From the NCBI RefSeq assembly GCF_001718195.1, contig NZ_MCNV01000010.1:226155-290154 (forward strand): 64,000 nucleotides of DNA, given 5' to 3'. This DNA comes from Paraburkholderia nodosa (GTDB lineage Bacteria > Pseudomonadota > Gammaproteobacteria > Burkholderiales > Burkholderiaceae). Position numbers and translations under genes: made by a program. Positions 1 through 8,855 of the stretch are shown here, one piece after another (position 1 is the first letter of the stretch; each line of letters starts with the position of its first letter). The notes under the pieces were generated by a model, which had not been told where the DNA came from, did not search any database, and worked only from the letters and a program-made list of their open reading frames with translations.

Positions 1-677
1 GCCGCGCGAGCGGCCGCGCGCGACGGGTGGCGGGTATCTGCACGGGCGGTTTCGTGCTGGCCGAGGCGGGCCTGCTCGACGGTCGCCGCGCCACCACGCA
101 CTGGTACTACGCGCGCGATCTGCAGCAGCGCTTTCCCGAAGTGCGCGTGGAAGACGACCGCATCTATATCGTCGACGGGCCGGTCTGGACTTCGGCGGGC
201 ATGACGGCGGGGCTCGATCTCGCGCTTGCCATGGTCGAACGCGACCTCGGCGCTGAGACGGCGCGCTCGGTGGCGCACAAGCTAGTCATGCATCAGCGGC
301 GCTCGGGCGGCCAGTCGCAGCATTCCGAAATGCTCGCGCTCGCGCCGAAATCGGACCGCATTCAGAACGCGCTCGACTACGCGCGCCGCAACCTGAGCAG
401 CGCGCTCACGGTGGAGCAGCTTGCAGAGGCCGTGCACCTGAGCCCGCGCCAGTTCAGCCGCGTGTTCACAGCGGAAACGGGGCAGTCGCCGGCGCGCGCC
501 GTGGAAGGCCTGCGTCTCGAGGCGGCGCGCCTCATGATCGAACAGAGCACGCATCCGCTCGATGTCATCGCACGCGAGACCGGCTTTCGCGACCGGCGGC
601 ACATGCGCGAAGCGTTCGTGCGTGGGTTCGGCGTGCCGCCGCAGGCGGTGCGGCGCGAGGTGCGGGCGGGGCCGTAG
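1..677 (+). CDS. GlxA-type AraC family regulator, C-terminal part (cut by window edge)
   Basis: The reading frame is open to the left edge, so the start lies outside the window. What remains is the second half of a DJ-1/PfpI-like domain followed by an AraC-type DNA-binding domain. The nucleophile-elbow motif GICTGGF with its cysteine is visible near the start, followed by LLDGRRATTHW, which is typical of GlxA proteins. The AraC helix-turn-helix pair occupies roughly the last 100 residues (LTVEQLAEAVHLSPRQFSR, then the second HTH ending RRHMREAF). Such proteins are cytoplasmic activators whose DJ-1 domain probably senses a small ligand; the ligand is unknown here. It is followed after 14 bases by a convergent regulator of the same family. 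Confidence 0.9.
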   Translation, partial: RASGRARRVAGICTGGFVLAEAGLLDGRRATTHWYYARDLQQRFPEVRVEDDRIYIVDGPVWTSAGMTAGLDLALAMVERDLGAETARSVAHKLVMHQRRSGGQSQHSEMLALAPKSDRIQNALDYARRNLSSALTVEQLAEAVHLSPRQFSRVFTAETGQSPARAVEGLRLEAARLMIEQSTHPLDVIARETGFRDRRHMREAFVRGFGVPPQAVRREVRAGP

Positions 678-691
678 GCGCAACGAGGCTG

Positions 692-1687
692 CTAGGTATC
701 GGCCTTTGCGGTGCGTTTGGCTTTTGCTGTGACAGCGCCGAAGTGCGCGCGATATTGCTGCGGCGTGGTGCCCAGCTTGCGCTTGAATGCCACGCGCAAT
801 TGGTCGGCGTCGCGCATGCCGCATCGAAAGGCCACCGTCTTCAACGGCGCCGTGCTGTTTTCCAGCATCACGCGCGCGGCGTCGATGCGTGCGCTCTCGA
901 CAAATTCGGCGGGCGTCACATTGGTGTCGCGCACAAAAATTCTCGCGAAGTTTCGCTTGCTCATCTGCGCGACGCCGGCGAGCACCTCAACGCCAAGATC
1001 TTCATTCAGATGCCCGAGCACGTACTGCTGCACCTGGGCGATGGGCGACGTCGCTTCCGCGTAGGGCGTGAGATACGGGCTGAATTGCGACTGGCCGCCC
1101 GCGCGCTGCACGAACACCACGAGCCGTCGCGCCACCTGCAGCGCGATTTCCGGGCCATGATCCTGAGCGAGCAGGTACAGCGAGAGATCGATGCCCGCCG
1201 TCACGCCCGCCGAGGTATAGAGATTGCCGTCCTGTATGAAGATGCGGTCGAATTCGACGTTCGCGGTCGGGCACATCGCGGCGAGCGCGGCTGCGTCGTT
1301 CCAGTGCGTCGTCACGCTGCGGCCGTCGAGCAAGCCCGCGCGCCCCAGCGTCAGCGCGCCGTTGCAGATGGAGCCGAAGCGCCAGGCGCGCGTGCTAGCT
1401 TCGCGCAGCCACGCGTGCGCCGTATCGGCAAGCGGCTGCTCAACGAGCGATGGGCCGCCCGCAACGAGCAGCAAATCGTAATGGCCGCCTGCTTCGTCGA
1501 AGTACCGGTCCGCGCCGATCCGCACACCGCTGGAACAGCGTACGGTGTCGCGTTCCGTTGCGATCAGCTCGAGCTGGTATTGCGCCTCGGGCGGCAGCAG
1601 GCGATTGGCCTCCGAGAAGACGTCGGTGGGCCCGAACACATCGAGGGCCTGGACGCCTGGAAAGACGAATAGCGCAACGGTCAGCAT
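692..1687 (-). CDS. GlxA family transcriptional regulator (DJ-1/PfpI + AraC HTH)
   Basis: A complete 331-residue regulator. The N-terminal DJ-1/PfpI domain starts MLTVALFVFPGVQALD and carries the nucleophile-elbow motif SICNGAL with the conserved cysteine. The C-terminal third holds the double HTH of AraC regulators (VEVLAGVAQMSKRNFARIF and the MRDADQLRVAFKRKLG helix). It is a paralogue of the partial gene to its left, and the two genes converge with only 14 bases between their stop codons. The MFS exporter gene that follows upstream on the same strand is 39 bases away, so the two may be co-transcribed and the regulator may act on it. Regulated genes and ligand cannot be read from sequence. 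Confidence 0.93.
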   Translation of the reverse strand: MLTVALFVFPGVQALDVFGPTDVFSEANRLLPPEAQYQLELIATERDTVRCSSGVRIGADRYFDEAGGHYDLLLVAGGPSLVEQPLADTAHAWLREASTRAWRFGSICNGALTLGRAGLLDGRSVTTHWNDAAALAAMCPTANVEFDRIFIQDGNLYTSAGVTAGIDLSLYLLAQDHGPEIALQVARRLVVFVQRAGGQSQFSPYLTPYAEATSPIAQVQQYVLGHLNEDLGVEVLAGVAQMSKRNFARIFVRDTNVTPAEFVESARIDAARVMLENSTAPLKTVAFRCGMRDADQLRVAFKRKLGTTPQQYRAHFGAVTAKAKRTAKADT

Positions 1688-1726
1688 CGTGTTGAACGAA
1701 GAACGGAATCAGGGATCGGAGGTTCG

Positions 1727-3124
1727 CTAGCGTCGCGCGAGAATATGCGCGCCCGCGCTGCGCGGCAGCAGCACGCTGTCGACCACGCCAAGCGCCGCGA
1801 GCGCCGTGATGAACCAGAACGCGAGATGGAAGTCGGCTGCGCCCGCCGTGCCCGCATGGGTGCCGCGCAGCGCCTCGGCAACCGAAAGCGCCAGCGCACC
1901 CACGGCGATCCCCATGCCGGCGTTCATCTGCTGCAGCACGGAGAAGAGCGTCGTCGCGTCGCGCATCTGCGCCTGGGGCACGTCGGCGAAACCAATGGTG
2001 TTCAGGGCGGTGAACTGCATCGAGCGCACGAGGCCGCTGAAGAACAGCAACGCGGCCACGACGACACGCGGCGTATCGGCCCCGAGCAGCGTGAAGCCCG
2101 CAAAGCCGAGCGCGACCAGCGTGCCGTTGCCGATCAAGACGGTGCGAAAGCCGAAGCGGTTCATGACCCACGTGGTGCCCGGCTTCATGCATAGATTGCC
2201 GGCGAACAGCCACAGCAGCAGTGCGCCCGATGCCACGGCGCTCCACCCGAACGCCACCTGGAACATGAGCGGCAGCAGAAACGGCGCGGTGCCGATGGCC
2301 GTGTGAAACAGCGAGCCGCCGAACACGGTCACGCGAAAGGTGTTGATCTTCACGGGCGCGAGATCGAACAGCGGATGCGGCACGCGCCGCACATGCACGA
2401 CGGCCGCCGCCAACAGTGCAATGCCCGCCACGCAGGTGCCGATCGACACGGGCGCGGTGACGTCGGAGCGGCTCGCCATCTCGATGCCGCTCATGACGAA
2501 CGCGAAGCCGAGGCCGCTCAACAAGAAGCCGAAGGTATCGAAGCGCCGCGGTTGCGTATGCTCGTCGCGCAGGAGCAGCAGAGCGGCCACGAGCGCGGCC
2601 ACGCCCAGCGGCAGGTTGAGCAGGAAGATCCAGTGCCAGCTCCAGTGCGTGCTGATCCAGCCGCCGAGCGGCGGTCCGAGAATCGGCGCGACCAGCGCGG
2701 GCCAGGTGAGGATCGCAATGGCGCGCACGATCTCGTGCTTCGGCGTGTCGCGCAGCACGACGAGCCGGCCCACCGGCACCATCATCGCGCCGCCCAGCCC
2801 CTGCAGCACGCGCGCGGCGGTGAAGGCGAACAGGCCCGAACTCAGCGCGCACAGCAGCGAGGCCACGCTGAACACGGTGATGGCCGTGGCGAACACGCGC
2901 CGCGCGCCGAAGCGCTCGGCGAACCAGCCGCTCACGGGGATGAACATCGTCAGCGCGACGAGGTACGCGGAGACGCCGATCGAGAGATACGCGGGCGCCG
3001 TGTGAAAGTCGCGCGCGATGATGGGCAGCGAGGTGGTGATGACGGTGGCGTCGAGGTTCTCCATGAAGAACGTTGCGGCCACAAGGAATGCGACGGCGGT
3101 GCGGCGATCGAGGGCGTGCGGCAT
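1727..3124 (-). CDS. MFS transporter, DHA2/EmrB-type drug exporter
   Basis: A 465-residue inner-membrane protein with many hydrophobic segments. The first segment contains NLDATVITTSLP, the DHA2 signature, and segment five contains GPPLGGWIS (motif C of proton antiporters). RVLQGLGGAMMVP is also typical. These mark a proton-driven multidrug exporter; the substrate is unknown. The open frame runs on upstream to 3571, but that extension has no hydrophobic or MFS-like content, so I start at the ATG at 3124 that opens MPHALDRRTAV. The GlxA gene lies 39 bases downstream on the same strand. No adaptor or outer-membrane partner is adjacent, so it may act alone. Confidence 0.9.
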   Translation of the reverse strand: MPHALDRRTAVAFLVAATFFMENLDATVITTSLPIIARDFHTAPAYLSIGVSAYLVALTMFIPVSGWFAERFGARRVFATAITVFSVASLLCALSSGLFAFTAARVLQGLGGAMMVPVGRLVVLRDTPKHEIVRAIAILTWPALVAPILGPPLGGWISTHWSWHWIFLLNLPLGVAALVAALLLLRDEHTQPRRFDTFGFLLSGLGFAFVMSGIEMASRSDVTAPVSIGTCVAGIALLAAAVVHVRRVPHPLFDLAPVKINTFRVTVFGGSLFHTAIGTAPFLLPLMFQVAFGWSAVASGALLLWLFAGNLCMKPGTTWVMNRFGFRTVLIGNGTLVALGFAGFTLLGADTPRVVVAALLFFSGLVRSMQFTALNTIGFADVPQAQMRDATTLFSVLQQMNAGMGIAVGALALSVAEALRGTHAGTAGAADFHLAFWFITALAALGVVDSVLLPRSAGAHILARR

Positions 3125-3286
3125 CAGGGCGTGTTCCAGGATTTTCCGGGCGTGATTCTTCGTCGGCCGCCGGATTCGGCGCTCAGTGTCCCTCATTCTA
3201 CTGAAGTTGGCCCCGCTGCCACTGGCACGGTCCCTGCATGATCTGGCGGGACCATGCGATATCCATCGCGAAGGGAGGTCGATACG

Positions 3287-3574
3287 ATGAGCAACCAGTC
3301 CGACGAGTCCGAACATCCCGAACAGCCCGACGATGCACCGGAACCGCGCGGCACGGATCTGCCCAAGCCAATTGGGGACGCTGTGCCTGCACCCACCGAG
3401 CCGGGTCTCGATCAGCCGCTGCCACCCAAGACTTTGCCAACGGAGGAGGCGGGCAAGGACCCAGGCGAGAAAGATCGGGCGCCGCACAACGACATTTCCA
3501 GGCCGCTGGGCGATGCGGTGCCCACGCCGGTCGAGCCCGGCCTCGATCAGCCTCTGCCGCCTAAACAGCACTAG
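3287..3574 (+). CDS. Small acidic proline-rich protein with an internal 21-residue repeat
   Basis: I do not recognise a family. The frame could start at 3254, but the ATG at 3287 is preceded by an AAGGGAGG Shine-Dalgarno sequence at 3271-3278, so I start there (95 residues). The protein has no cysteines, no signal peptide and no membrane segment, is rich in Asp, Glu and Pro, and is probably disordered. Residues 28-48 and 73-93 are an imperfect repeat, both built on GDAVP.P.EPGLDQPLPPK and matching at 18 of 21 positions. It is transcribed away from the MFS gene. The strong ribosome-binding site and the preserved repeat argue that it is a real gene. Confidence 0.65.
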   Translation: MSNQSDESEHPEQPDDAPEPRGTDLPKPIGDAVPAPTEPGLDQPLPPKTLPTEEAGKDPGEKDRAPHNDISRPLGDAVPTPVEPGLDQPLPPKQH

Positions 3575-3594
3575 CGAAACACGCGGCGGCTTCG

Positions 3595-5889
3595 CTACGC
3601 CTTGAGCGCGTTCCGCGACTTCGGCCCGAGCAGCGGCAAGTCGCGGATTCTCACACCGGTCGCGTCGGCAATCGCGTTGGCGAGCGCTGCCGCGGCCGGT
3701 CCTTGCGCCGCTTCGCCCACACCGAGAAACGGCAGGCCGGGGCGATCGATCAGCACAACCTCCACGCGCCCGGGCACCGACGCGAAGCGCATGATCGGGT
3801 AAGTGCTCCAGTCGAAGCTCGTAATACCTTCGCGGTCGAAATGCGTTTCCTCGAAGAGCGTCCAGCTCGCGGACTGCAAAATGCCGCCTTCGACCTGGTT
3901 GCGCACGCCATCCGGATTGACGATCTGACCGCAGTCGATGGCGGAGACCACGCGCTCGATACGCACCTCGCCGGTATCGCGCATGACGGTCACGTCCATG
4001 GCAATGGCGAGGTAGGCCATCAGGTTCTTGTATTGGGCGAATGCAAAGCCGGAGCCGGACGCGCGCACGTCCGGGTGCGTCGCACGCGCGGCATGTGCAC
4101 GCCAGCCGAATCGATCGGCCACGGCATGAATGACGGCTTGCGCGCGTGGGTCGTCGAGATGCTTGAGCCGGAACGCGACAGGGTCTGCTTGCGCGGCACT
4201 CGCAAGCTCGTCGATCAAGCTCTCGATGGCGAACACGTTCATATGCGCGCCGAGCGAGCGCATGGCCGAGACGCGTATCGGCATATCGGGCAGGAAGTGA
4301 TGCTGCACGTGCAGCATCGGCACGCGGTAGAGCGGAATGCTGTTGCGGTCGCCGCCGCCTTCCGGCATGGGAATCGGCTTGGGCGGCGCGGGCGTGAAGG
4401 GTTGCGCGAGCAGCTGCGCCGGCAAGAGCCGGCCCGCGTTCTCGATGCGATTGTTATGGGTATTGCTCCATAGTTCGTATTGCCAGGCGACGATCGATCC
4501 GCCGGCGTCGAGCGACGCGCTCGCCTCCACGGTCATCGCGGGGCCGAACGGCTCCCACAGGTGTTCCTGCTCGCGCATGAACTGCACGCGCACCGGCCGG
4601 CCGGGCAGCTCGCGGGCGATGAGCGCGGCGTCACCGGAGGCGTCGTCCGCGCCGTTGTGTCCGTAGCAGCCCGAACCTTCCACGTGCACGCAGCGCACTT
4701 TCTCGCCCGGCATGCCGAGCATCTCGGCTATGCCGGCGCGCAGCGGGTAGACGCCTTGCGTGTGCGTCCAGACCGTCATGACGCCGTTGTCGAGTTGCGC
4801 GAGCGCGCACGAAGGCCCGATCGATCCGTGCGTCAAATAGGGCTTCGAATAGCGGGCTTTCAACGTCACCGCCGACTGGCGTGCGGGCGCGCCCTGATCC
4901 GCCACGACGATTTCCTGTGCGGGCAGGTTCATTAGAAACGCGTGAACTCCGGCGGGGTCGGGCAGCGGAGGGCCCGGCTGCCACTGCGCCGCGAGCGCGA
5001 GTTCGCGCATGGCGACGATGGCGCGCCATTCGTCGTCGGCGACCACGGCGAGGTAGTCGCCGTTGCGCACGACCTTGACGACGCCAGGCAGCGCCGCCAC
5101 GCGCGCGCTATCGACAGCAACGAGCCGCGCGCCATAGGAGGGCGGCCTCACGACGCGCGCGTGCAGCATGCCGGCGAGCCGTAGGTCCTGAACATAGCTC
5201 GGGCCGCCCGTGACCTTGCCCGGAATATCAACGCGCGGCAGCGTGTGCCCGATCACGGCGTAGTGCGCGGGCGGCTTTGTCGCGGCGTTGGGCTGCGCGT
5301 CCTGGTGCAGGTTCGCGTGCTGCACCGCTTCGCTGTAGGTCACGCGCCTTCCGTCGGCAGCGAGGATCGCGCCGTCGCGCGTGGTGAGCGCGTTGGCATC
5401 GACGCCCAACTGCGCCGCTGCGCTTTCGACGAGCAGCGTGCGCACCTGGGCCGCCGCGTTGAGGATGGCCGTGCCGCTGTCCGCCATCGTGTGGCTGCCC
5501 GCCGTGTAGCCCTCATTCGGCGTGGCGGCCGTATCGGCCGTGATCAGTTCGATCGCGTGAGGCGCGAGGTCGAGTTCTTCGGCGGCGAGTTGCAGGAGCG
5601 CCGTGCGAACGCCGGTGCCCAATTCCACCTTGCCCGTGAACACGCTCACGTGACCGTCCGGTGCGACCTTGATCCACGCGTCGAGCGATGGCGTGGTCTT
5701 GAGGCTGCCGGGCAGCTTCGGGGCGCTCGCGTGGAAAGTGCCCGCTTCGGTGGTGGTTTGGGCGAGGGCGGCCATGCCCGGCACGATGGCGAAGCTCACC
5801 ATGAGCGAGCCGCCCACGAGGAAGCGACGGCGCGTGGCGTCGTCGGGGCCGCCAGGGGCGAGCGAAGAGGATGGGCGAGTGCGGCTCAT
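3595..5889 (-). CDS. Molybdopterin-binding subunit of a xanthine-dehydrogenase-family hydroxylase (IorB-like)
   Basis: A 764-residue large subunit that would hold the molybdenum cofactor and oxidise an aldehyde or N-heterocyclic substrate in the periplasm. Residues 22-46 form a twin-arginine signal (RRRFLVGG, then a hydrophobic stretch ending MAALAQ), which implies export of the folded protein. The arrangement of segments such as GSGCYGHNGADDA, the R.QFMREQEH stretch and the C-terminal GVGEAAQGPAAAALANAI matches the isoquinoline 1-oxidoreductase beta-subunit type. Its ATG overlaps the stop of the 2Fe-2S subunit gene (ATGA at 5886-5889), so the two are translationally coupled. The true substrate is unknown; there is no FAD subunit, and electrons probably go to the adjacent cytochrome c. 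Confidence 0.92.
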   Translation of the reverse strand: MSRTRPSSSLAPGGPDDATRRRFLVGGSLMVSFAIVPGMAALAQTTTEAGTFHASAPKLPGSLKTTPSLDAWIKVAPDGHVSVFTGKVELGTGVRTALLQLAAEELDLAPHAIELITADTAATPNEGYTAGSHTMADSGTAILNAAAQVRTLLVESAAAQLGVDANALTTRDGAILAADGRRVTYSEAVQHANLHQDAQPNAATKPPAHYAVIGHTLPRVDIPGKVTGGPSYVQDLRLAGMLHARVVRPPSYGARLVAVDSARVAALPGVVKVVRNGDYLAVVADDEWRAIVAMRELALAAQWQPGPPLPDPAGVHAFLMNLPAQEIVVADQGAPARQSAVTLKARYSKPYLTHGSIGPSCALAQLDNGVMTVWTHTQGVYPLRAGIAEMLGMPGEKVRCVHVEGSGCYGHNGADDASGDAALIARELPGRPVRVQFMREQEHLWEPFGPAMTVEASASLDAGGSIVAWQYELWSNTHNNRIENAGRLLPAQLLAQPFTPAPPKPIPMPEGGGDRNSIPLYRVPMLHVQHHFLPDMPIRVSAMRSLGAHMNVFAIESLIDELASAAQADPVAFRLKHLDDPRAQAVIHAVADRFGWRAHAARATHPDVRASGSGFAFAQYKNLMAYLAIAMDVTVMRDTGEVRIERVVSAIDCGQIVNPDGVRNQVEGGILQSASWTLFEETHFDREGITSFDWSTYPIMRFASVPGRVEVVLIDRPGLPFLGVGEAAQGPAAAALANAIADATGVRIRDLPLLGPKSRNALKA

Positions 5890-6347
5890 GACTGCGTGGC
5901 CGCCGCTACTTGCCGGATCGCCGCGAGGATGCGCATATGCGTGCCACAGCGGCACAGATTCGGCTGCATATAACGGCGAATCTCGTCGTCCGTGGCGTGC
6001 GGCGTGCGCTCCAGAAGCGTTTGCGCGCGCATGATCATGCCCGCGATGCAGTAGCCGCACTGCGCGGCCTGCTGATCGATAAAGGCCTGTTGCAGCGGCC
6101 CAGGATGATCTGCGCTGCCGAGTCCTTCGACGGTGCGCACGGGCCGCTCGGCCACGGCCACGACCGGCAGCAGGCACGAGAACACCGGCTCGCCGCCCAC
6201 GCTCACCGTGCACGCGCCGCATTGCCCGAGCCCGCAGCCGAACTTTGCGCCATTGAGCCGCAACTGGTTGCGCAGCACATAGAGCAGCGGCGTGGACGGA
6301 TCGGCATCGACGGTATGGCTGACGCCGTTGACGTTGAGCGTAATCAT
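5886..6347 (-). CDS. 2Fe-2S subunit of molybdenum hydroxylase (IorA-like)
   Basis: A 153-residue protein with two 2Fe-2S clusters. The plant-type ferredoxin cluster ligands are in CGLGQCGAC, and the second cluster ligands are in QCGYCIAG and NLCRCGTH. This is the small subunit that passes electrons from the molybdenum site. It sits between the cytochrome c gene and the molybdopterin subunit gene and overlaps both by four bases (ATGA), so the three form one operon with tight stoichiometry. Confidence 0.95.
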   Translation of the reverse strand: MITLNVNGVSHTVDADPSTPLLYVLRNQLRLNGAKFGCGLGQCGACTVSVGGEPVFSCLLPVVAVAERPVRTVEGLGSADHPGPLQQAFIDQQAAQCGYCIAGMIMRAQTLLERTPHATDDEIRRYMQPNLCRCGTHMRILAAIRQVAAATQS

Positions 6348-7648
6348 CGTGATGGGCTTTCCTTGCGAAGACGCGCCACGGCCTGGGCGTCGAGCGCGGA
6401 CCAGGGGCCAAGCGCGGTGAAGCGCACGCGCGTGTAGTTGGCAAGCTCCGCGATCTGCGTGTCCGTGAAGGTGCCGGCAAATGGCGGCATGAAAGACCCG
6501 GCTTCGCTCTCGTGCCAGGCAATGCCGTCGAGCATGATGCGCACCATGTTGCGCGGGCTATCGGCGTTGACGGCGGTGGAGAGCGACAGCGACGGACGAT
6601 GGCCGTCGATCGACATCGCCGCGCCTTCGCCGTGGCACGACGCGCAGGCCGCGGCAAACAGGGTGGCGCCGTTGGCGGGCGCAGTCGAGACATGGACGCT
6701 GGCGGCGGCGGGCGGCGCGGCGGCATTCGGATTGGACTGCAGTGTCATCAGATACGCGGCGATCGCCTCGACGTCTTCGGCAGACGCGTCGCCGAGCGAG
6801 CGCGTCACCGTACGCATCGGGCCCGCCGCCGCGCCGTGCTCGCTGGCGTAGCCCGTACGCAGATAGTTCGTCAGTTGTGCTTGCGTCCAGGGTCTTGGGC
6901 GCGCTGTGAGGTCGGTCAGCGCGGGCGCGTCCCAGCCCTCGAGGGTGCCGCCCTGCAACGCATGGTCGCGGCGCTCGGCGCCGAGACGGTTGAGCGGCGT
7001 GTGGCACGCGCCGCAATGACCGAGGCTCTCGACGAGATAGCGGCCGCGCGCGACCTCGGGCGCTTGTGTGTCTGTCGAGGTGGCAGACGGAGCAGAAGAC
7101 GTAGGCGGCAGATAGAGCTTATTCCACACTGCCATGAGCGGCCGGAACCCCAACGGAAAAATCAGCGCATTGTGCGGCGCCGGCGCGTTGACGCTCGCGC
7201 GGCTCATCAGCCACGCATAGAGCGCGGCGATATCGGCGTCGCTCATCTGCGCGAAGTGCGGGTACGGGAACGCGGGATAGAGCAGATGCCCGTCGCGCGA
7301 AACGCCGCGCCGCATCGCGCGCGTGAACGCGTCGAGCGACCAGTCGCCGATGCCGGTGTCCTTGTCCGGGGTGATGTTGGTCGAGTAGATCACGCCGAAG
7401 GGCGTTTGCAACGGCAGACCGCCCGCGAGCGGCTGACCTTGAGTCGCGGTATGGCACGTCATGCAGTTGCCGACGGCCGCGAGCTTCGCGCCGCGCGCGA
7501 TGGCCGCGGCGTCGCCCGCAGGCGGCGAGGGCGCGGCCACCGGCGCGAGCCCTCGCTCCCACGCACGCGCAACGTGGCCGCCATAGGCGGCAGCGAGAGC
7601 AAGAAGGACGACGGCCATGCCCGCCATCCGTACCCGCGTGCCTTTCAT
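6344..7648 (-). CDS. Three-haem c-type cytochrome, electron acceptor of the Mo hydroxylase
   Basis: A 434-residue exported cytochrome with three CXXCH haem-binding motifs: CMTCH, CGACH and CASCH, one per domain. The open frame extends to 7717, but the ATG at 7648 has a GGAGG ribosome-binding site and opens directly into an N-terminal membrane/signal segment (GMAVVLLALAAAYGG), so I choose it. Such cytochromes deliver electrons from periplasmic dehydrogenases to the respiratory chain. It is the first gene of the operon with the 2Fe-2S and molybdopterin subunits. A LysR gene is divergent, 138 bases away, and is a candidate regulator. Confidence 0.94.
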   Translation of the reverse strand: MKGTRVRMAGMAVVLLALAAAYGGHVARAWERGLAPVAAPSPPAGDAAAIARGAKLAAVGNCMTCHTATQGQPLAGGLPLQTPFGVIYSTNITPDKDTGIGDWSLDAFTRAMRRGVSRDGHLLYPAFPYPHFAQMSDADIAALYAWLMSRASVNAPAPHNALIFPLGFRPLMAVWNKLYLPPTSSAPSATSTDTQAPEVARGRYLVESLGHCGACHTPLNRLGAERRDHALQGGTLEGWDAPALTDLTARPRPWTQAQLTNYLRTGYASEHGAAAGPMRTVTRSLGDASAEDVEAIAAYLMTLQSNPNAAAPPAAASVHVSTAPANGATLFAAACASCHGEGAAMSIDGHRPSLSLSTAVNADSPRNMVRIMLDGIAWHESEAGSFMPPFAGTFTDTQIAELANYTRVRFTALGPWSALDAQAVARLRKESPSR

Positions 7649-7786
7649 CGAGCCTCCAGAGCCGAGAGGGCCATCGCTCAACATGGCGATCGGCATGCGC
7701 CGTTCGATCGCGCGCAAATGACGTGCCCGGTTCGCAGGTGGTTCACTGTATTACGATGCTGGGCAAATCGATACGGAGATGACGAG

Positions 7787-8686
7787 ATGAACGAGCTTCG
7801 GGGCCTGCAGTGTTTCGTGACACTCGCCGAGGAACTGAACTTCAGCCGCGCCGCGGAGCGTCTGCACATCGCGCAGCCGGCCTTGAGCCAGCAGATCCGC
7901 TCCCTCGAGGACCGGGTGGGCACGCAACTGATCGATCGCACGCGCCGCCCGCTGCGCCTGACGGAAGCGGGCCAGTACCTGGCCACCGAAGCGCGGCAGA
8001 TTCTCGGCTCGCTCGCCGAGGTGACGCACGGCGCGCTGGAGATCGGCGTGGGCCGGCGCGGCTGGCTCAGTGTCGGCTTCACGCGCTCGTCGATGTACAG
8101 CGTGCTGCCGCCCGCGCTCAAGGCGTTTCATCAGGCGTATCCGCAGGTCGAGCTCAAGCTGTTCGAAATGCTGACCGACGAGCAGACCGACGCGTTGCGC
8201 GACATGCGCATCCATATCGGCATTGGGCGGCAGCCGCTCGCCGTGCCCGGCTACACGACCTTGCCGCTGCTGCGCGAGCGGCTCGTGGTGTTGATGGCGT
8301 CGGATCACCCGCTCGCCAAACGACAGAAGGTGCGCATCGATGAGCTCGCCGATACGCCATTGATCCTCTACCCGAAGCATCAGAACGCGCAGTTCAAGCG
8401 CACGGTTCAGGCGCTCTACCGCGACGCGGGCGTGACGCCCTTCGTCGCGCACCAGGCCTATGAGATCCAGACCGCCATTGCGCTCGTGGCGGCGGGGCTC
8501 GGCGTGACCGTGGTGGGCGAGTCGGTGGCGCGTCATGGCCGCGCCGACGTCGTGGCGCGCCACCTCGCGGGCCCTGGCGCCGCACAGCGCACCGTGCTGG
8601 CCGCGACGTTCCGCAGCGACGACGCCTCGCCGCATCTGCGCGCGTTTCTCGAATGCCTGCCGCCGCCGCTCGCCAGCACACTATAA
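7787..8686 (+). CDS. LysR family transcriptional regulator
   Basis: A 299-residue LysR regulator. The N-terminal winged HTH (FSRAAERLHIAQPALSQQIRSLE) is followed by a linker and a periplasmic-binding-type effector domain (WLSVGFTRSS... onward). A much longer frame is open upstream to 6512, but it runs antisense through the cytochrome gene; the ATG at 7787 has a GGAG-like site and starts the HTH. It is divergent from the Mo hydroxylase operon and lies upstream of, and in the same orientation as, an MFS/hydratase/aldolase operon. Either could be its target; a 20-base palindrome overlapping its stop codon points to the downstream operon. Confidence 0.92.
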   Translation: MNELRGLQCFVTLAEELNFSRAAERLHIAQPALSQQIRSLEDRVGTQLIDRTRRPLRLTEAGQYLATEARQILGSLAEVTHGALEIGVGRRGWLSVGFTRSSMYSVLPPALKAFHQAYPQVELKLFEMLTDEQTDALRDMRIHIGIGRQPLAVPGYTTLPLLRERLVVLMASDHPLAKRQKVRIDELADTPLILYPKHQNAQFKRTVQALYRDAGVTPFVAHQAYEIQTAIALVAAGLGVTVVGESVARHGRADVVARHLAGPGAAQRTVLAATFRSDDASPHLRAFLECLPPPLASTL

Positions 8687-8700
8687 GCGCACGCTTATAG
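8681..8700. promoter_or_regulatory. Palindrome CTATAAGCG-CA-CGCTTATAG at the lysR stop, upstream of the MFS-hydratase-aldolase operon
   Basis: Two nine-base arms pair perfectly around a two-base centre; the lysR stop codon lies inside. A further GCATAAG half-site follows at about 8703. There is no T-tract, so a terminator is unlikely. Position and symmetry suggest an operator for the operon starting at 8856. This is inference. Confidence 0.45.
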
Positions 8701-8780
8701 AAGCATAAGTATCGCGTCTTGGACTCGACGCCCCCCGCTTCTTATTATCGAAACTCAGGCGCCCTGTCTCGAGGGGTGCC

Positions 8781-8805
8781 GCCGGCAACGCTCACCGCTG
8801 CCGGC
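8781..8805. repeat. Seven-base inverted repeat GCCGGCA...TGCCGGC in the leader of the MFS operon
   Basis: Perfect arms at 8781-8787 and 8799-8805 lie 50 bases before the MFS start codon. This could be an mRNA leader hairpin or a protein-binding site; no T-run follows. Confidence 0.35.
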
Positions 8806-8855
8806 CGATAACTATGCAGCGACGGCACCGCCCGTCGCCATGAAGCGGAGACAGC

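Noticed and set aside
3125..3571. N-terminal extension of the MFS gene at 1727
   Set aside because: The extension overlaps the small repeat-protein gene on the other strand and adds no hydrophobic or family-like sequence.
6512..7786. N-terminal extension of the LysR gene at 7787
   Set aside because: The extension is antisense to the three-haem cytochrome gene and the LysR HTH begins exactly at the ATG at 7787 with a ribosome-binding site.
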